A stretch of DNA of 34,943 nt from NCBI GenBank assembly GCA_016869515.1, contig VGDZ01000030.1, forward strand, positions 1 to 34,943, written 5' to 3'. The first letter of the stretch is position 1. Each line of letters opens with the position of its first letter. Source of the DNA: Alphaproteobacteria bacterium. Its GTDB lineage: Bacteria; Pseudomonadota; Alphaproteobacteria; VGDZ01. The translations under genes and the position numbers were made by a program. Below, one piece after another: positions 9,469 to 17,884 of the stretch. The notes beneath the pieces are model-generated. The model had not been told where the DNA came from. It made no database searches and saw nothing but the letters and a program-made list of their open reading frames with translations.

Positions 9469-10655
9469 TTGATCGCTCCGGCCTTGCGCAGGCGCGCGAA
9501 ATCCGAGGCATCGAAGCCGAAGAACTCGGTCAGCACCGGCTCGGTATGCTCGCCCAGCAGCGGCGGCCGGCCGATCTCGGGATCGCGATAGCCCGCGAAC
9601 TTGATCGGCAGGGCCAGCGCCGGGAAGCGGCCGACGGTGGGATGATCGAACCGCCCGACCACGCCGCGGGCGCGAATGTGCGGGTCGCTCAGGGTCTCGT
9701 CGACGGCGTTGACCGGGCCGCAAGGCACCTCGCGCGCCTCCAGCGCCGCCAGCACCTCGGCCCGCTTGCGGCGTGCGCAGGCCTCGCGCAGCCCCGCCAT
9801 CACCCGCTCGCGCTGGCGGACGCGTTCGGCGTTTTTGGCCAGCGCCGCATCGGCCGCCAGCGCGTCCAGCCCCAGCGCCGCGCACAGCGGCTGCCAGTGC
9901 TGGTCCGATCCGGTGATGTGCAGCCATTTGTCGTCGGCGCAGCGGAAAGCGGCCGAGGGCACGCGCCCGGGATGCTCGGTGCCGCTGCGCCCCGGCACCT
10001 CGCCCAGCGCGAACCAGCGCGCGGCGGCGATGGTCAGCAGGCTGGCCTGGGCATCGAACATCGACAGATCGATCAGGCAGCCATGGCCCGAGAGATTGCG
10101 CCCGGCCAGCGCCGCCAGCACGGCAATGGCGTCCCACAATCCCGAGGTCAAATCGGCGGTCGGCAGCCCGGCCTTGACCGGGCCGCCGCCGGCCTCGCCG
10201 GTCAGGCCCATCATGCCGCCCATGGCCTGGAACACGGTGTCGTAGCCCTTGCGATCGCTGTAGGGGCCGGATTGGCCGAAGCCGGTATTGGCGAGATAGA
10301 TCAGCCGCGGGTTCTCGGCCGCGAGCGCGGGATAGTCGAGACCGAAGCCGGCCATGGTGCCGGGCGGAAAGTTCTCGACCAGCACGTCGGCCTGCAGCGC
10401 CAGGGCGCGGGCGAGGTTGCGCGCCTCGGCCTGCTTGAGGTCCAGGGTCACCGATTCCTTGGCGCGGTTGAAGGCGAAGAAATAGGCGCTTTCGGATTCG
10501 CTCAGGCGCGGCTCCCAGCCTCGGGTCTCGTCGCCGCCCTTGGGGTGCTCGATCTTGATCACGCGCGCGCCCAGCTCGGCCAGGATCATGGTCGAAAACG
10601 GCGCCGCCAGCACGCGCGAAAAATCCACCACCAGCAATCCGGCCAGCGGCTTCAT
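9465..10655 (-). CDS. Class III (CaiB/BaiF) CoA-transferase 2
   Basis: A 396-aa CoA-transferase, a clear but diverged paralogue of the product of 5998-7194. It has LAGLLVVDFSRVLAAPF at the N-terminus, LGARVIKIEHPKGGDETRGW (29-48), LVENFPPGTM, and the catalytic Asp139 in RKGYDTVFQAMGG. Two CoA-transferases in one operon suggests separate steps, for example CoA loading of the imported acid and recycling of CoA from a product; this is inference. It overlaps both neighbours by 4 nt (ATGA). Confidence 0.88.
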   Translation of the reverse strand: MKPLAGLLVVDFSRVLAAPFSTMILAELGARVIKIEHPKGGDETRGWEPRLSESESAYFFAFNRAKESVTLDLKQAEARNLARALALQADVLVENFPPGTMAGFGLDYPALAAENPRLIYLANTGFGQSGPYSDRKGYDTVFQAMGGMMGLTGEAGGGPVKAGLPTADLTSGLWDAIAVLAALAGRNLSGHGCLIDLSMFDAQASLLTIAAARWFALGEVPGRSGTEHPGRVPSAAFRCADDKWLHITGSDQHWQPLCAALGLDALAADAALAKNAERVRQRERVMAGLREACARRKRAEVLAALEAREVPCGPVNAVDETLSDPHIRARGVVGRFDHPTVGRFPALALPIKFAGYRDPEIGRPPLLGEHTEPVLTEFFGFDASDFARLRKAGAIK

Positions 10656-11404
10656 GGCGCTTTCCGAAAGCCGCGCATGGCGATGCTGACCTCGCGCCCG
10701 GCCTGCATCGCCGCCTCGAAGGGTAGTTCGGCCGCGCGATAGAACAGGCCCTTCAGCGCCGCCATCGCCTGGGGCGAGGCCTTGGCCAGATCGGCGGCCA
10801 TCTCCAGCGCCGCCGGCAGGAGCTGGGCGTCCGGCACGACGCGATTGACCAGGCCCAGCGCCAGCGCGCGGGCGGCGTCGATCGGCTTGCCCAGCGCCAC
10901 CAACTCGAACGCGGCTTTGGATCCAAGCTGGCGCACCAAGGCCGACATCACCACCGCCGGCACGATGCCATGGCCGATCTCGGGATAGCCGAGATTGAGG
11001 GTCTCGGAGGCCACCACCAGATCGCAAGCCGAAAGCAATCCCGCGCCGCCGCCCAGCGCATGCCCGCGCGCCGCCGCGATCACCGGCTGGGGCAGGTCGC
11101 GGATCATGGCGTGCAGGCGCGAGGTCAGTTCGGCCCGCGCCGCCACCGCCTCGGGCGCGGCCGGAGTCAGGGCCGAAAACTCCCCGGTGTCGGCCCCGGC
11201 CGAGAACGACTTGCCGGCGCCGGTCAGGACGATGGCGCGGATCTCCGGCGCCTTGCCAGCCGCCGCCAGCGCCTCGACCAAGGCGCGGGTCAGCGCGCTA
11301 TCGAAGGCGTTGTGGCGCTGGGGGCGGTTCAGGGTCAGCAGGCGCACCGCGCCGCGATCCTCGCACAACAGCACTTCGGTCGCGGCGGCCTGGGTCGCGG
11401 TCAT
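10652..11404 (-). CDS. Enoyl-CoA hydratase/isomerase (crotonase) family protein 2
   Basis: A 250-aa crotonase and the first gene of the minus-strand CoA operon. It keeps FSAGADTGEF and the second catalytic glutamate (GYPEIGHGIVPAV). The first glutamate position is glycine (HALGGGAGLLSACD). The GGGxGL plus IVPAV pattern is like the LiuC/methylglutaconyl-CoA hydratase-related branch, so it may act on a branched enoyl-CoA or as an isomerase or lyase; the activity is not decided. The chosen ATG at 11404 faces the TRAP operon across a 113-bp divergent spacer. Confidence 0.85.
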   Translation of the reverse strand: MTATQAAATEVLLCEDRGAVRLLTLNRPQRHNAFDSALTRALVEALAAAGKAPEIRAIVLTGAGKSFSAGADTGEFSALTPAAPEAVAARAELTSRLHAMIRDLPQPVIAAARGHALGGGAGLLSACDLVVASETLNLGYPEIGHGIVPAVVMSALVRQLGSKAAFELVALGKPIDAARALALGLVNRVVPDAQLLPAALEMAADLAKASPQAMAALKGLFYRAAELPFEAAMQAGREVSIAMRGFRKAP

Positions 11405-11435
11405 GGCGGCCAAGCTAACCCATGCGTTTCGCTTG

Positions 11436-11490
11436 GCAAATGCCTGCGACCGTGGGCAGGCTTGCATCGCGCCCGGGCTTCGGCTGTACT
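11436..11490 (+). promoter_or_regulatory. Candidate dctP promoter with overlapping imperfect palindrome
   Basis: In the divergent spacer between the CoA operon and dctP, TTGCAT (11462-11467) and TGTACT (11485-11490) are separated by 17 nt, 27 nt before the dctP ATG. An imperfect palindrome (GCAA..GCCTGC at 11436-11447 against GCAGGC.TTGC ending at 11465) overlaps the -35 and could bind a regulator serving both directions. Similarity to consensus is modest. Confidence 0.35.
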
Positions 11491-11517
11491 CGCGCGGTCC
11501 CGATGGAGGGGAATGCG

Positions 11518-12540
11518 ATGAAGCGGTACCTGACTTTGGCCGGCGTTGCGGCGCTGGCGGTGGCATGGTCGCTGACCGCGACCGCCCAGAGCTACAAGCC
11601 CGAATACAAGCTGTCGACCGTGGTCGGCAAGCCGTTCCCCTGGGGCAATGGCGGCGAGAAATGGGGCGATCTGGTGCGCGAGCGCACCCAGGGCCGCATC
11701 AACATCAAGATGTATCCCGGCGCCGCGCTGGTGGCGGGCGACCAGTCGAAGGAGTTCACCGCGCTGCGCCAGGGCGCGATCGACCTGGCGATCGGCTCGA
11801 CCATCAACTGGTCGCCGCAGGTCAAGGAACTCAACCTGTTCTCGCTGCCCTTCCTGATGCCGGACTACAAGGCGATCGACGCCCTGACCCAGGGCGAGGT
11901 CGGCAAGCAGATCTTCAAGGCGATCGAGGCGCGCGAGGTGCTGCCGCTGGCCTGGGGCGAGAACGGCTTCCGCGAGATCACCAATTCCAAGCGCGCGATC
12001 CAGAAGCCCGAGGACCTCAAGGGCCTCAAGATCCGCTTCGCGGTGTCGCCGATCTTCGCCGAGACCCTGACCGCGCTGGGCGCCAACCCGACGCAGATGT
12101 CGTGGGCCGACGCCCAGCCGGCGCTGTCGACCGGCGCGGTCGACGGCCAGGAAAACCCGCTGACCATCTTCACCGTCGCCAAGCTGCACACCGTCGGCCA
12201 GAAGCACGTCACGCTGTGGGGCTATGTCGCCGATCCGCTGATCTTCGCCGTCAACAAGGAAGTGTGGGCGTCGTGGTCGGCGGCCGATCGCGATGTGGTG
12301 CTGAAGGCGGCGCAGGACGCCGGCCGCGGCATCATCGCCGAGGCCCGCGCCGGCATCAAGCCGGGCGACGACGACAAGGTGCTGAAGGACATCGCCGCGC
12401 TGGGCGTGACCATCACCCGCCTGTCGGACGCCGACCGCAACGCCTTCCGCGCCGCGACCAAGCCGGTCTACGACAAATGGGCCAGCCAGGTCGGGGCCGA
12501 TCTGGTCAAGCTGGCCGAAAGCTCGGTCGCCAAGCGCTAG
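11518..12540 (+). CDS. dctP: TRAP transporter solute-binding protein, DctP family
   Basis: A periplasmic binding subunit of a tripartite ATP-independent transporter. The 340-aa precursor has a Sec signal peptide (MKRYLTLAG..AVAWSLTATAQS, cut near residue 24). The DctP fold follows: GEKWGDLVRERTQGRINIKMYP, the ligand-arginine region KGLKIRFAVSP, and the WADAQPALSTGAVDGQENP block. The start at 11518 follows GGAGGGG. It is the first gene of dctPQM. The ligand is unknown, but the divergent CoA-activation operon suggests a carboxylate. A palindromic repeat sits between this gene and dctQ, which may stabilise the dctP message so that more binding protein than membrane protein is made. Confidence 0.93.
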   Translation: MKRYLTLAGVAALAVAWSLTATAQSYKPEYKLSTVVGKPFPWGNGGEKWGDLVRERTQGRINIKMYPGAALVAGDQSKEFTALRQGAIDLAIGSTINWSPQVKELNLFSLPFLMPDYKAIDALTQGEVGKQIFKAIEAREVLPLAWGENGFREITNSKRAIQKPEDLKGLKIRFAVSPIFAETLTALGANPTQMSWADAQPALSTGAVDGQENPLTIFTVAKLHTVGQKHVTLWGYVADPLIFAVNKEVWASWSAADRDVVLKAAQDAGRGIIAEARAGIKPGDDDKVLKDIAALGVTITRLSDADRNAFRAATKPVYDKWASQVGADLVKLAESSVAKR

Positions 12541-12578
12541 CCCGGGACCGCGGCCCCCTCGCGCCGGAGCCGAATACG

Positions 12579-12637
12579 AGGGCATGATCCGCGACCGGTC
12601 TTGAACCCTTCGGTTCGAGACCGGTCGTCCATGCCCT
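12579..12637. repeat. Palindromic intergenic repeat, family 1, copy 2 (inside the TRAP operon)
   Basis: The outer arms are AGGGCATGATCC and an imperfect complement ending ATGCCCT. The inner stem is strong: GACCGGTCTTGAACC against GGTTCGAGACCGGTC with one mismatch and a 3-nt TTC loop. It lies 39 nt after the dctP stop and 31 nt before the dctQ start, within one operon. There is no T-tract, so full termination is unlikely. Confidence 0.88.
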
Positions 12638-12667
12638 GGTGCCGGACGAGGGGGTTTGCTTTCGGCC

Positions 12668-13195
12668 ATGAGCGACACGCCGCCGCCCGAGCCCGCGACC
12701 GCATCGCCGGTGCCGATCCGCCTCGCGCGCGCCTTGGCCGGCGCTGGCCTCGAGCGCGCCCTTGCGGGCGCGGCGATGGGCGTGATCTTCGTCATCACTT
12801 TCGCCAACGTGGTGGTGCGCTACCTGACCGACGTCTCCTTCGCCTTCACCGAGGAGCTGTCGATCTTCCTGATGGTGGTGATGACCTTCCTCGGCGCCTC
12901 GGCGGCGTTCGCGCTGAACCGGCATTTGCGCATGGACGCGGCGGTCGGGCTGTTGGGCGCGGGCGCCAAGCGCGGCATCGAAGTCCTGGTGATGGCGCTG
13001 TGCCTGACCATGTTCGGCCTTCTGGTCTGGTACGGCTGGAAACTGGCCTGGGACGATTTCAAGTTCGACACCACCTCGCCCGGGCTGGGCGTGCCGCAAT
13101 GGTGGTACACCATCTGGTTGCCGCTGCTGGCGACGGTGATCATGGCGCGCATCGCCGAGCGGCTGTGGCGGATCTGGCGGGGCGGGCCGTGCTGA
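12668..13195 (+). CDS. dctQ: TRAP transporter small membrane subunit, DctQ family
   Basis: A 175-aa inner-membrane protein with four predicted membrane segments (about 36-60, 70-92, 108-130 and 142-165). It has the family pattern NVVVRYLTDVSFAFTEELSIF and, after the third helix, VPQWWYTIWLPLL. It joins DctM to form the membrane complex. The ATG at 12668 is preferred over an upstream TTG at 12656. The last codons overlap the dctM start by 7 nt, so expression of the two is coupled. Confidence 0.9.
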   Translation: MSDTPPPEPATASPVPIRLARALAGAGLERALAGAAMGVIFVITFANVVVRYLTDVSFAFTEELSIFLMVVMTFLGASAAFALNRHLRMDAAVGLLGAGAKRGIEVLVMALCLTMFGLLVWYGWKLAWDDFKFDTTSPGLGVPQWWYTIWLPLLATVIMARIAERLWRIWRGGPC

Positions 13196-14484
13196 CCGCC
13201 AGCCTGGTGCTGCTGTTTGGTTTCGCGGCGCTGCTGGTGATCGGCACGCCGCTGATGGTGGCGCTGGGCCTGACCGGGACCTTCGTCCTCTTGACCAACC
13301 AGCTTGGCATCATGGCGCTGCCGACCAACGTCTATGCCGGCATCGCCAAGTTCCCGCTCTTGGCGCTGCCGATGTTCGTGCTGGCCGGGCTGGTGTTCGA
13401 GCGCGCCGGCGTGGCGGCGCGGCTGGTGGCCTTCGCCACTTCGCTGGTCGGCAACCGGCCGGGCGGCCTCGGCATCGTCGCCATCATCGTCTGCATGATC
13501 CTGGGCGGGATATCGGGCTCGGGCCCGGCCGACGCCGCGGCGGTGGCGATGGTGATGGTGCCGGCGATGGCGGCGCAGGGCTATCCCAAGCCGTTTTCGG
13601 CCAGCCTGATCGCCGCCGCCGGCTCGACCGCGATCCTGATTCCGCCCTCGATCGCCTTCATCGTCTATGCCGTGCTGGTGCCGGGGGCGGCGGTGCCGTC
13701 CTTGTTCGCGGGCGGGCTGGTGCCGGGATTGCTGGCCGGGCTGTCGCTGATCCTGCCGACGCTTTATCTCGCCCGTCGCCACGGCATGGGCGGCGAGGGG
13801 CGAGGCGAGGCGGTGCGGCCGGTTTGGGAGACCTTCCGCGAGGCCTCCTGGGGGCTGATGGCGCCGGTGATCATCCTCGGCGGGCTGCGTTCGGGCGCCT
13901 TCACCCCGACCGAGGCGGCGGTGGTGGCCGCGGCCTACGGCATGTTCGTCGGCATGGCGGTCTATCGCTCGCTGTCGTTCCGCGCCTTGTTCGAGGTCAT
14001 GATCGAGGCGGCCGAGATCTCGGCGGTGGTGATGATCGTCATCGCCCTCGCCGGGATCTACGCCCATGCCGGCTCGACCCTGGGGGCGTTCGATGCCTTC
14101 GCCAAATGGCTGATGGCCACCACCCAGAGCGAGACCGCCATGCTGCTGGCGATCACGGTCATGATCCTGATCGCCGGCATGCTGCTGGACGGGGTGTCGA
14201 TCTTCCTGATCTTCCTGCCGATCCTGATCCCGATCGCCCAGGCCTATGGCTGGAGCATGGTGTGGTTCGGCATCGTCCTGACCATGAACATCGCCATCGG
14301 CCAGTTCACTCCGCCGATGGCGGTCAACCTGATCGTCACCGCGCGCATCGCCGGGGTGACGATCGAATCGACCGTGCCCTGGGCGATCTGGATGGTGGGG
14401 GCGATGCTGGGCGCGCTGATGCTGGTCAGCTTCGTTCCCGAACTCGCGCTGTTCCTGCCGCGCTGGCTGGGTTACCCGGTCTGA
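13189..14484 (+). CDS. dctM: TRAP transporter large membrane subunit, DctM family
   Basis: A 431-aa polytopic protein of about 12 hydrophobic segments that carries the sodium-coupled transport activity. Typical blocks are LALPMFVLAGLVFERAG, GGISGSGPADAAAVAMVMVPAM read in two parts, ILIPPSIAFIVYAVL, and near the end TPPMAVNLIV. The GTG at 13189 overlaps dctQ by 7 nt and gives the usual short N-terminus before the first helix. The 3' end overlaps the convergent deacylase gene by 13 nt. Confidence 0.93.
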   Translation: MLTASLVLLFGFAALLVIGTPLMVALGLTGTFVLLTNQLGIMALPTNVYAGIAKFPLLALPMFVLAGLVFERAGVAARLVAFATSLVGNRPGGLGIVAIIVCMILGGISGSGPADAAAVAMVMVPAMAAQGYPKPFSASLIAAAGSTAILIPPSIAFIVYAVLVPGAAVPSLFAGGLVPGLLAGLSLILPTLYLARRHGMGGEGRGEAVRPVWETFREASWGLMAPVIILGGLRSGAFTPTEAAVVAAAYGMFVGMAVYRSLSFRALFEVMIEAAEISAVVMIVIALAGIYAHAGSTLGAFDAFAKWLMATTQSETAMLLAITVMILIAGMLLDGVSIFLIFLPILIPIAQAYGWSMVWFGIVLTMNIAIGQFTPPMAVNLIVTARIAGVTIESTVPWAIWMVGAMLGALMLVSFVPELALFLPRWLGYPV

Positions 14485-15935
14485 GCCTCGTCCAGCAAGG
14501 CCTGGCGCCGCAGCACGCGGCCAGGCCGGGCGCCGGTGGCGGCGCCGTCGCGCCAGACGATCTGGCCGTTGACCATCACCATCTCGATGCCGTCCGAGGC
14601 CTGGGTCGGCCGTTCGAAATCGGCGCGATCGATCACCTGGCTCGGGTCCAGCATCACCAGATCGGCATAGGCGCCGGGCGCGATGCGGCCGCGGCCGCTA
14701 AGGCCGAAGACCTCGGCCGGATGGCCGGTCATCTTGCGCACGGCGGTCGGCAGGTCGAACAGGTTCTGGTCGCGCGAATAGTGCCCCAGCACGCGGGCGA
14801 AGGTGCCCCATAGCCGCGGATGCGGGTGGCGGTCGACCGGCAACCCGTCCGAGCCGATCATCGCCAGCTTGTGGGTCATGATCCGGCGGACATCGCCCTC
14901 GTCCATCATGAAATAGATGCCGCCGGCAGGACTCAGGCGGTCGACCGCGGCCTCGAGCCCGACGCCCCAGGACTTGGCGATCGCCGCCAGATCCTGGCCG
15001 GCCAGTTCGGGATGGGGTTCGGACCAGGCCACCAGCACGCGCTCGGCCTCGGCCAGCCGGCCCTTCATCAGCATGGTCGAGCTGGCGACATAGGGATAGA
15101 CGTCGAAGGCCAAGGGCTGGGTGGCGGCGGCGCGCTCGATATGGGCCAGGGTCTCGCGCGAGCGGCCGGCATTGCGCTTGCCGCCCAGCTTGTGATGCGA
15201 GATCACGGTCATGCGCGCCCCGGCGCGGCCGATCGCCAACGTCTCGTCGATGGCGGCAATGATGCGATCGCCCTCGTCGCGCATATGCGCGGCGTAGACC
15301 CCTTGCGCCGGTTCCAGCACCGTGGCGATCTCGACCAGTTCCTCGGTGGTGGCGGCCTGGGCCGGCGGATAGAACAGCCCGCTCGACAGGCCGATGGCGC
15401 CGGCGTCGAGGCCGTCGTCGAGGTGATCGCGCATCTGGTCGATCTCGGAGGGCGTGGCGACGCGGCCGAGGTCCTTGCCCATCACCCGCATGCGCAAGGA
15501 GGAATGCCCGACCAGGAAGGCCGCGTTCAGCGCCGGCTTGGCGAAGTCGACCCGATCCAGCAATTCGTCGACGCTGCGCGGCAGCGATTCGGGCTTGGGC
15601 GTCAGCAGCTTGAAGAAATCGACCCCGCCATGCAGCGGGCAGGGCGCGGCAGACAGCCCGCAATTGCCGCAGATCACGGTGGTCACGCCCTGGCTGATCT
15701 TCATGGTCATGTCGGGACGGTCGAACAGCGCGGCGTCGTCATGGGTGTGCACGTCGATGAAGCCCGGGGTCACGGTCCGCCCGGCGGCGTTGACGCGGCG
15801 TTCGGCGGTCCAAGTCCGCAGATCGCCCACCGCGGCGATGCGGTCGCCGCGCACCGCCACGTCGGCCTTGCGGGCCGGGGCGCCGCTGCCGTCGATCACC
15901 TGGCCGCCCGCAATCATCACATCCGCGTGAGACAT
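14472..15935 (-). CDS. N-acyl-D-amino-acid deacylase (D-aminoacylase, amidohydrolase family)
   Basis: A zinc amidohydrolase that removes the acyl group from N-acyl-D-amino acids. The 487-aa product has the metal and catalytic residues of D-aminoacylases in register: H63 and H65 in DVHTHDD, C92 in CGNCG, H217 in AAHMRDEGD, H247/H248 in SHHK, and D363 in GSDGLPVD. A C-terminal beta-sandwich (APGAYADLVMLDP) completes the fold. The ATG at 15935 follows CGGAGGACGG; an in-frame ATG at 15983 has no better site. The gene is divergent from the bufferin operon. It could serve D-amino-acid salvage or D-amino-acid-containing peptides. Confidence 0.9.
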   Translation of the reverse strand: MSHADVMIAGGQVIDGSGAPARKADVAVRGDRIAAVGDLRTWTAERRVNAAGRTVTPGFIDVHTHDDAALFDRPDMTMKISQGVTTVICGNCGLSAAPCPLHGGVDFFKLLTPKPESLPRSVDELLDRVDFAKPALNAAFLVGHSSLRMRVMGKDLGRVATPSEIDQMRDHLDDGLDAGAIGLSSGLFYPPAQAATTEELVEIATVLEPAQGVYAAHMRDEGDRIIAAIDETLAIGRAGARMTVISHHKLGGKRNAGRSRETLAHIERAAATQPLAFDVYPYVASSTMLMKGRLAEAERVLVAWSEPHPELAGQDLAAIAKSWGVGLEAAVDRLSPAGGIYFMMDEGDVRRIMTHKLAMIGSDGLPVDRHPHPRLWGTFARVLGHYSRDQNLFDLPTAVRKMTGHPAEVFGLSGRGRIAPGAYADLVMLDPSQVIDRADFERPTQASDGIEMVMVNGQIVWRDGAATGARPGRVLRRQALLDEAQTG

Positions 15936-16039
15936 GCCGTCCTCCGAACTAAAACCGCCCGCTTGACGTATTCGTGAATTCACCCCGGCGGTCCGCGGCG
16001 CCTATGCTGGCGCCAGTCCAAACCTAGAAAGGATCGTCC

Positions 16040-16291
16040 ATGAAAACCACCACCTTGTTGATCGCCTCGGCGGTTTCGGCCGCGCTGGCCATGCCGCTGG
16101 TGGCCCAGGCCCAGGCCAAGACCGAGAATTGCTACGGCATCGCCAAGGCCGGCAAGAACGACTGCAAGACCGCCAACTCGTCCTGTGCCGGCACCTCGAA
16201 GAAGGACGCCCAGACCGACGCCTTCGTCGCCGTGCCCGCCGGGCTGTGCGAAAAGATCGTCGGCGCCAGCCTGCAGCCGCGCAAGAGCTGA
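16040..16291 (+). CDS. bufA: Bufferin precursor BufA (DUF2282), copper-binding RiPP
   Basis: An 83-aa precursor peptide with a Sec signal (1-26, ending AQAQA). The mature part has the DUF2282 signature with four cysteines, C31, C42, C49 and C70, in [24 protein letters not shown] and [11 protein letters not shown]. In described bufferins a DUF692 oxidase turns cysteines into thiooxazoles, and the exported product binds copper in the periplasm and protects the cell. AGAAAGGA precedes the ATG at 16040, and bufB begins 2 nt after the stop. The divergent upstream spacer contains a perfect GTGAATTCAC palindrome (15974-15983), a possible operator. Confidence 0.9.
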   Translation: MKTTTLLIASAVSAALAMPLVAQAQAKTENCYGIAKAGKNDCKTANSSCAGTSKKDAQTDAFVAVPAGLCEKIVGASLQPRKS

Positions 16292-16293
16292 GC

Positions 16294-17145
16294 ATGCGCG
16301 CACCGCTTTCGACCGGCGTCGGCCTGCGCACCCCGCATAGCGCGGCGTTCGCGGCCCGCCGGCCGAAAGTCGGTTTTCTCGAAATCCACGCCGAAAACTA
16401 TCTTGGCGGCGGGCCGGCGCGGGCGGCGCTCGAAGACCTGCGCCGCGACTACCCGCTCTCGATCCATGCCGTCGGCCTGTCGCTGGGCTCGGCCGAGGGC
16501 GTCGATGCCGACCACCTCGCGCGCGTATCCGCGCTGGTCGAGCGCCTGGCGCCGGCGCTGATCTCGGATCACTTGTCCTGGAGCGCCGTCGACGGCACCT
16601 ATTTCAACGACCTGCTGCCGCTGCCCTATACGATCGAGGCGCTGCGAATCGTGGCCGAGAACGTGGCGCGGGTGCAGGACCGCTTGCGGCGCCGGATGCT
16701 GATCGAGAACCCCTCGCGCTATGTCGGTTTTCGCGGCGCCGCGATGAGCGAGACCGCGTTCCTGGCGGAACTGGTCGAACGCACCGGCTGCGGCATCCTG
16801 CTCGACGTCAACAATCTGCATGTCTCGGCCCATAATCTGGGCGGCGATGCGGAGGCGGCCATCGCCGATCTGTCGTCGGCGGCGGTCGGAGAAATCCATC
16901 TTGCCGGTCATGCTCGCGTCGAAGCCGATGGCGAGACCATCCTGATCGACGACCATGGCAGCGCGGTCGACGCGGCGGTGTGGCGGTTGTTCGAATCCGC
17001 CGCGGCGCGCTTCGGCCATGCGCCGGCGCTGATCGAATGGGACAGCAACCTGCCTTCGCTCGATGTCCTGGTGGCCGAGGCCGAAAAGGCGGATCGCTGC
17101 CGGGCGACGGTCGAGGCGCGGAGGCATCGTGCCCGCGCTGCATGA
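16294..17145 (+). CDS. bufB: Multinuclear non-heme iron oxidase, DUF692 family (BufB)
   Basis: A 283-aa TIM-barrel enzyme of the MbnB/TglH type that modifies cysteines of the BufA precursor using iron and oxygen. Candidate metal ligands occur in the expected family blocks: H58 (SIHAVGLSLGS), H93 (ISDHLSW), E138 (LIENPSRY), D171/N173/H176 (LLDVNNLHVSAHN), H202 (EIHLAGH), D220-H221 (DDHGSAV) and E248 (IEWDSNLP). The ATG at 16294 lies 2 nt after bufA, and the 3' end overlaps bufC by 17 nt. All ligand blocks look intact, so the enzyme should be active. Confidence 0.92.
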   Translation: MRAPLSTGVGLRTPHSAAFAARRPKVGFLEIHAENYLGGGPARAALEDLRRDYPLSIHAVGLSLGSAEGVDADHLARVSALVERLAPALISDHLSWSAVDGTYFNDLLPLPYTIEALRIVAENVARVQDRLRRRMLIENPSRYVGFRGAAMSETAFLAELVERTGCGILLDVNNLHVSAHNLGGDAEAAIADLSSAAVGEIHLAGHARVEADGETILIDDHGSAVDAAVWRLFESAAARFGHAPALIEWDSNLPSLDVLVAEAEKADRCRATVEARRHRARAA

Positions 17146-17884
17146 AATCCAGCAATCCTTCGGGCGCGGCCTGCGCTCGGGCGATTTCGGCGCCGTGGCG
17201 GCGTCGGTGACGCATCCCGCGCGGCTGTCGATCTATCGCAATCATTTCCTCATCAGCCTGGGCGAGGCCTTGGCCGCGACCTATCCGGCGGTGAAGGCCG
17301 CGGTCGGCGAGGCTTGTTTCTCGGGCCTGGCGCGGCGCTTCGTGCTGGCGAACCCGCCGGTGGCGCCGGTGCTGGCCGAATACGGCGCGGAGTTCGCGGA
17401 TTTTCTAGCCGATCAAGCGGAGGTGGCGGGGCTGCCCTATTTGCCCGATCTGGCGCGGCTGGAATGGGCGATGAATCGGGCGGCGGTGGCCGCGGACGCG
17501 CCGTCGGTAGGGTTGCCCGAATTGGCCGCGATCGCGCCCGAACGCCTGACTGCATCGCGGCTGGCGCAGCATCCTGCGATCGCCCTGGTCGACTCGGCCT
17601 ATCCGGTTTCTGCGCTGCGTGACGCGGTTTTGGCCGGTGAAGGATTCGATCTGACCGGCGCCCGCGAGGAATGCCTGCTGGTGTATCGGCGGGACGGCGC
17701 GGTGGCACTGCGGAACATGGATGCGGGCGGGTTCGCGCTGCTGCGGGGAATGTTCGAACAGGGTCGGCCGCTCGGCCAAGCCTTCGAGGCAGCGCGGCTG
17801 AGCGAGGCCGAACTGGCATCGGTATTGGCCATGTTGGGCGAAATCGGAGCGATAACCGGAGTGGAGTTCGACCATGAGCGGTGA
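17129..17884 (+). CDS. bufC: DUF2063-family RiPP partner protein (BufC)
   Basis: A 251-aa protein with the DUF2063 N-terminal domain (about 5-95: LHEIQQSFGRGL, YRNHFLISLGEALAATYPAV, FVLANPP) and a C-terminal part (about 130-250) that resembles the precursor-binding partner domains of MbnC/TglI-type systems. It is expected to present BufA to BufB. Despite an older annotation as DNA-binding, no helix-turn-helix evidence is needed here. The start is a GTG at 17129 preceded by GCGGAGG, overlapping bufB by 17 nt; no in-frame ATG fits. Its end overlaps the DoxX gene by 11 nt. Confidence 0.85.
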   Translation: MPALHEIQQSFGRGLRSGDFGAVAASVTHPARLSIYRNHFLISLGEALAATYPAVKAAVGEACFSGLARRFVLANPPVAPVLAEYGAEFADFLADQAEVAGLPYLPDLARLEWAMNRAAVAADAPSVGLPELAAIAPERLTASRLAQHPAIALVDSAYPVSALRDAVLAGEGFDLTGAREECLLVYRRDGAVALRNMDAGGFALLRGMFEQGRPLGQAFEAARLSEAELASVLAMLGEIGAITGVEFDHER

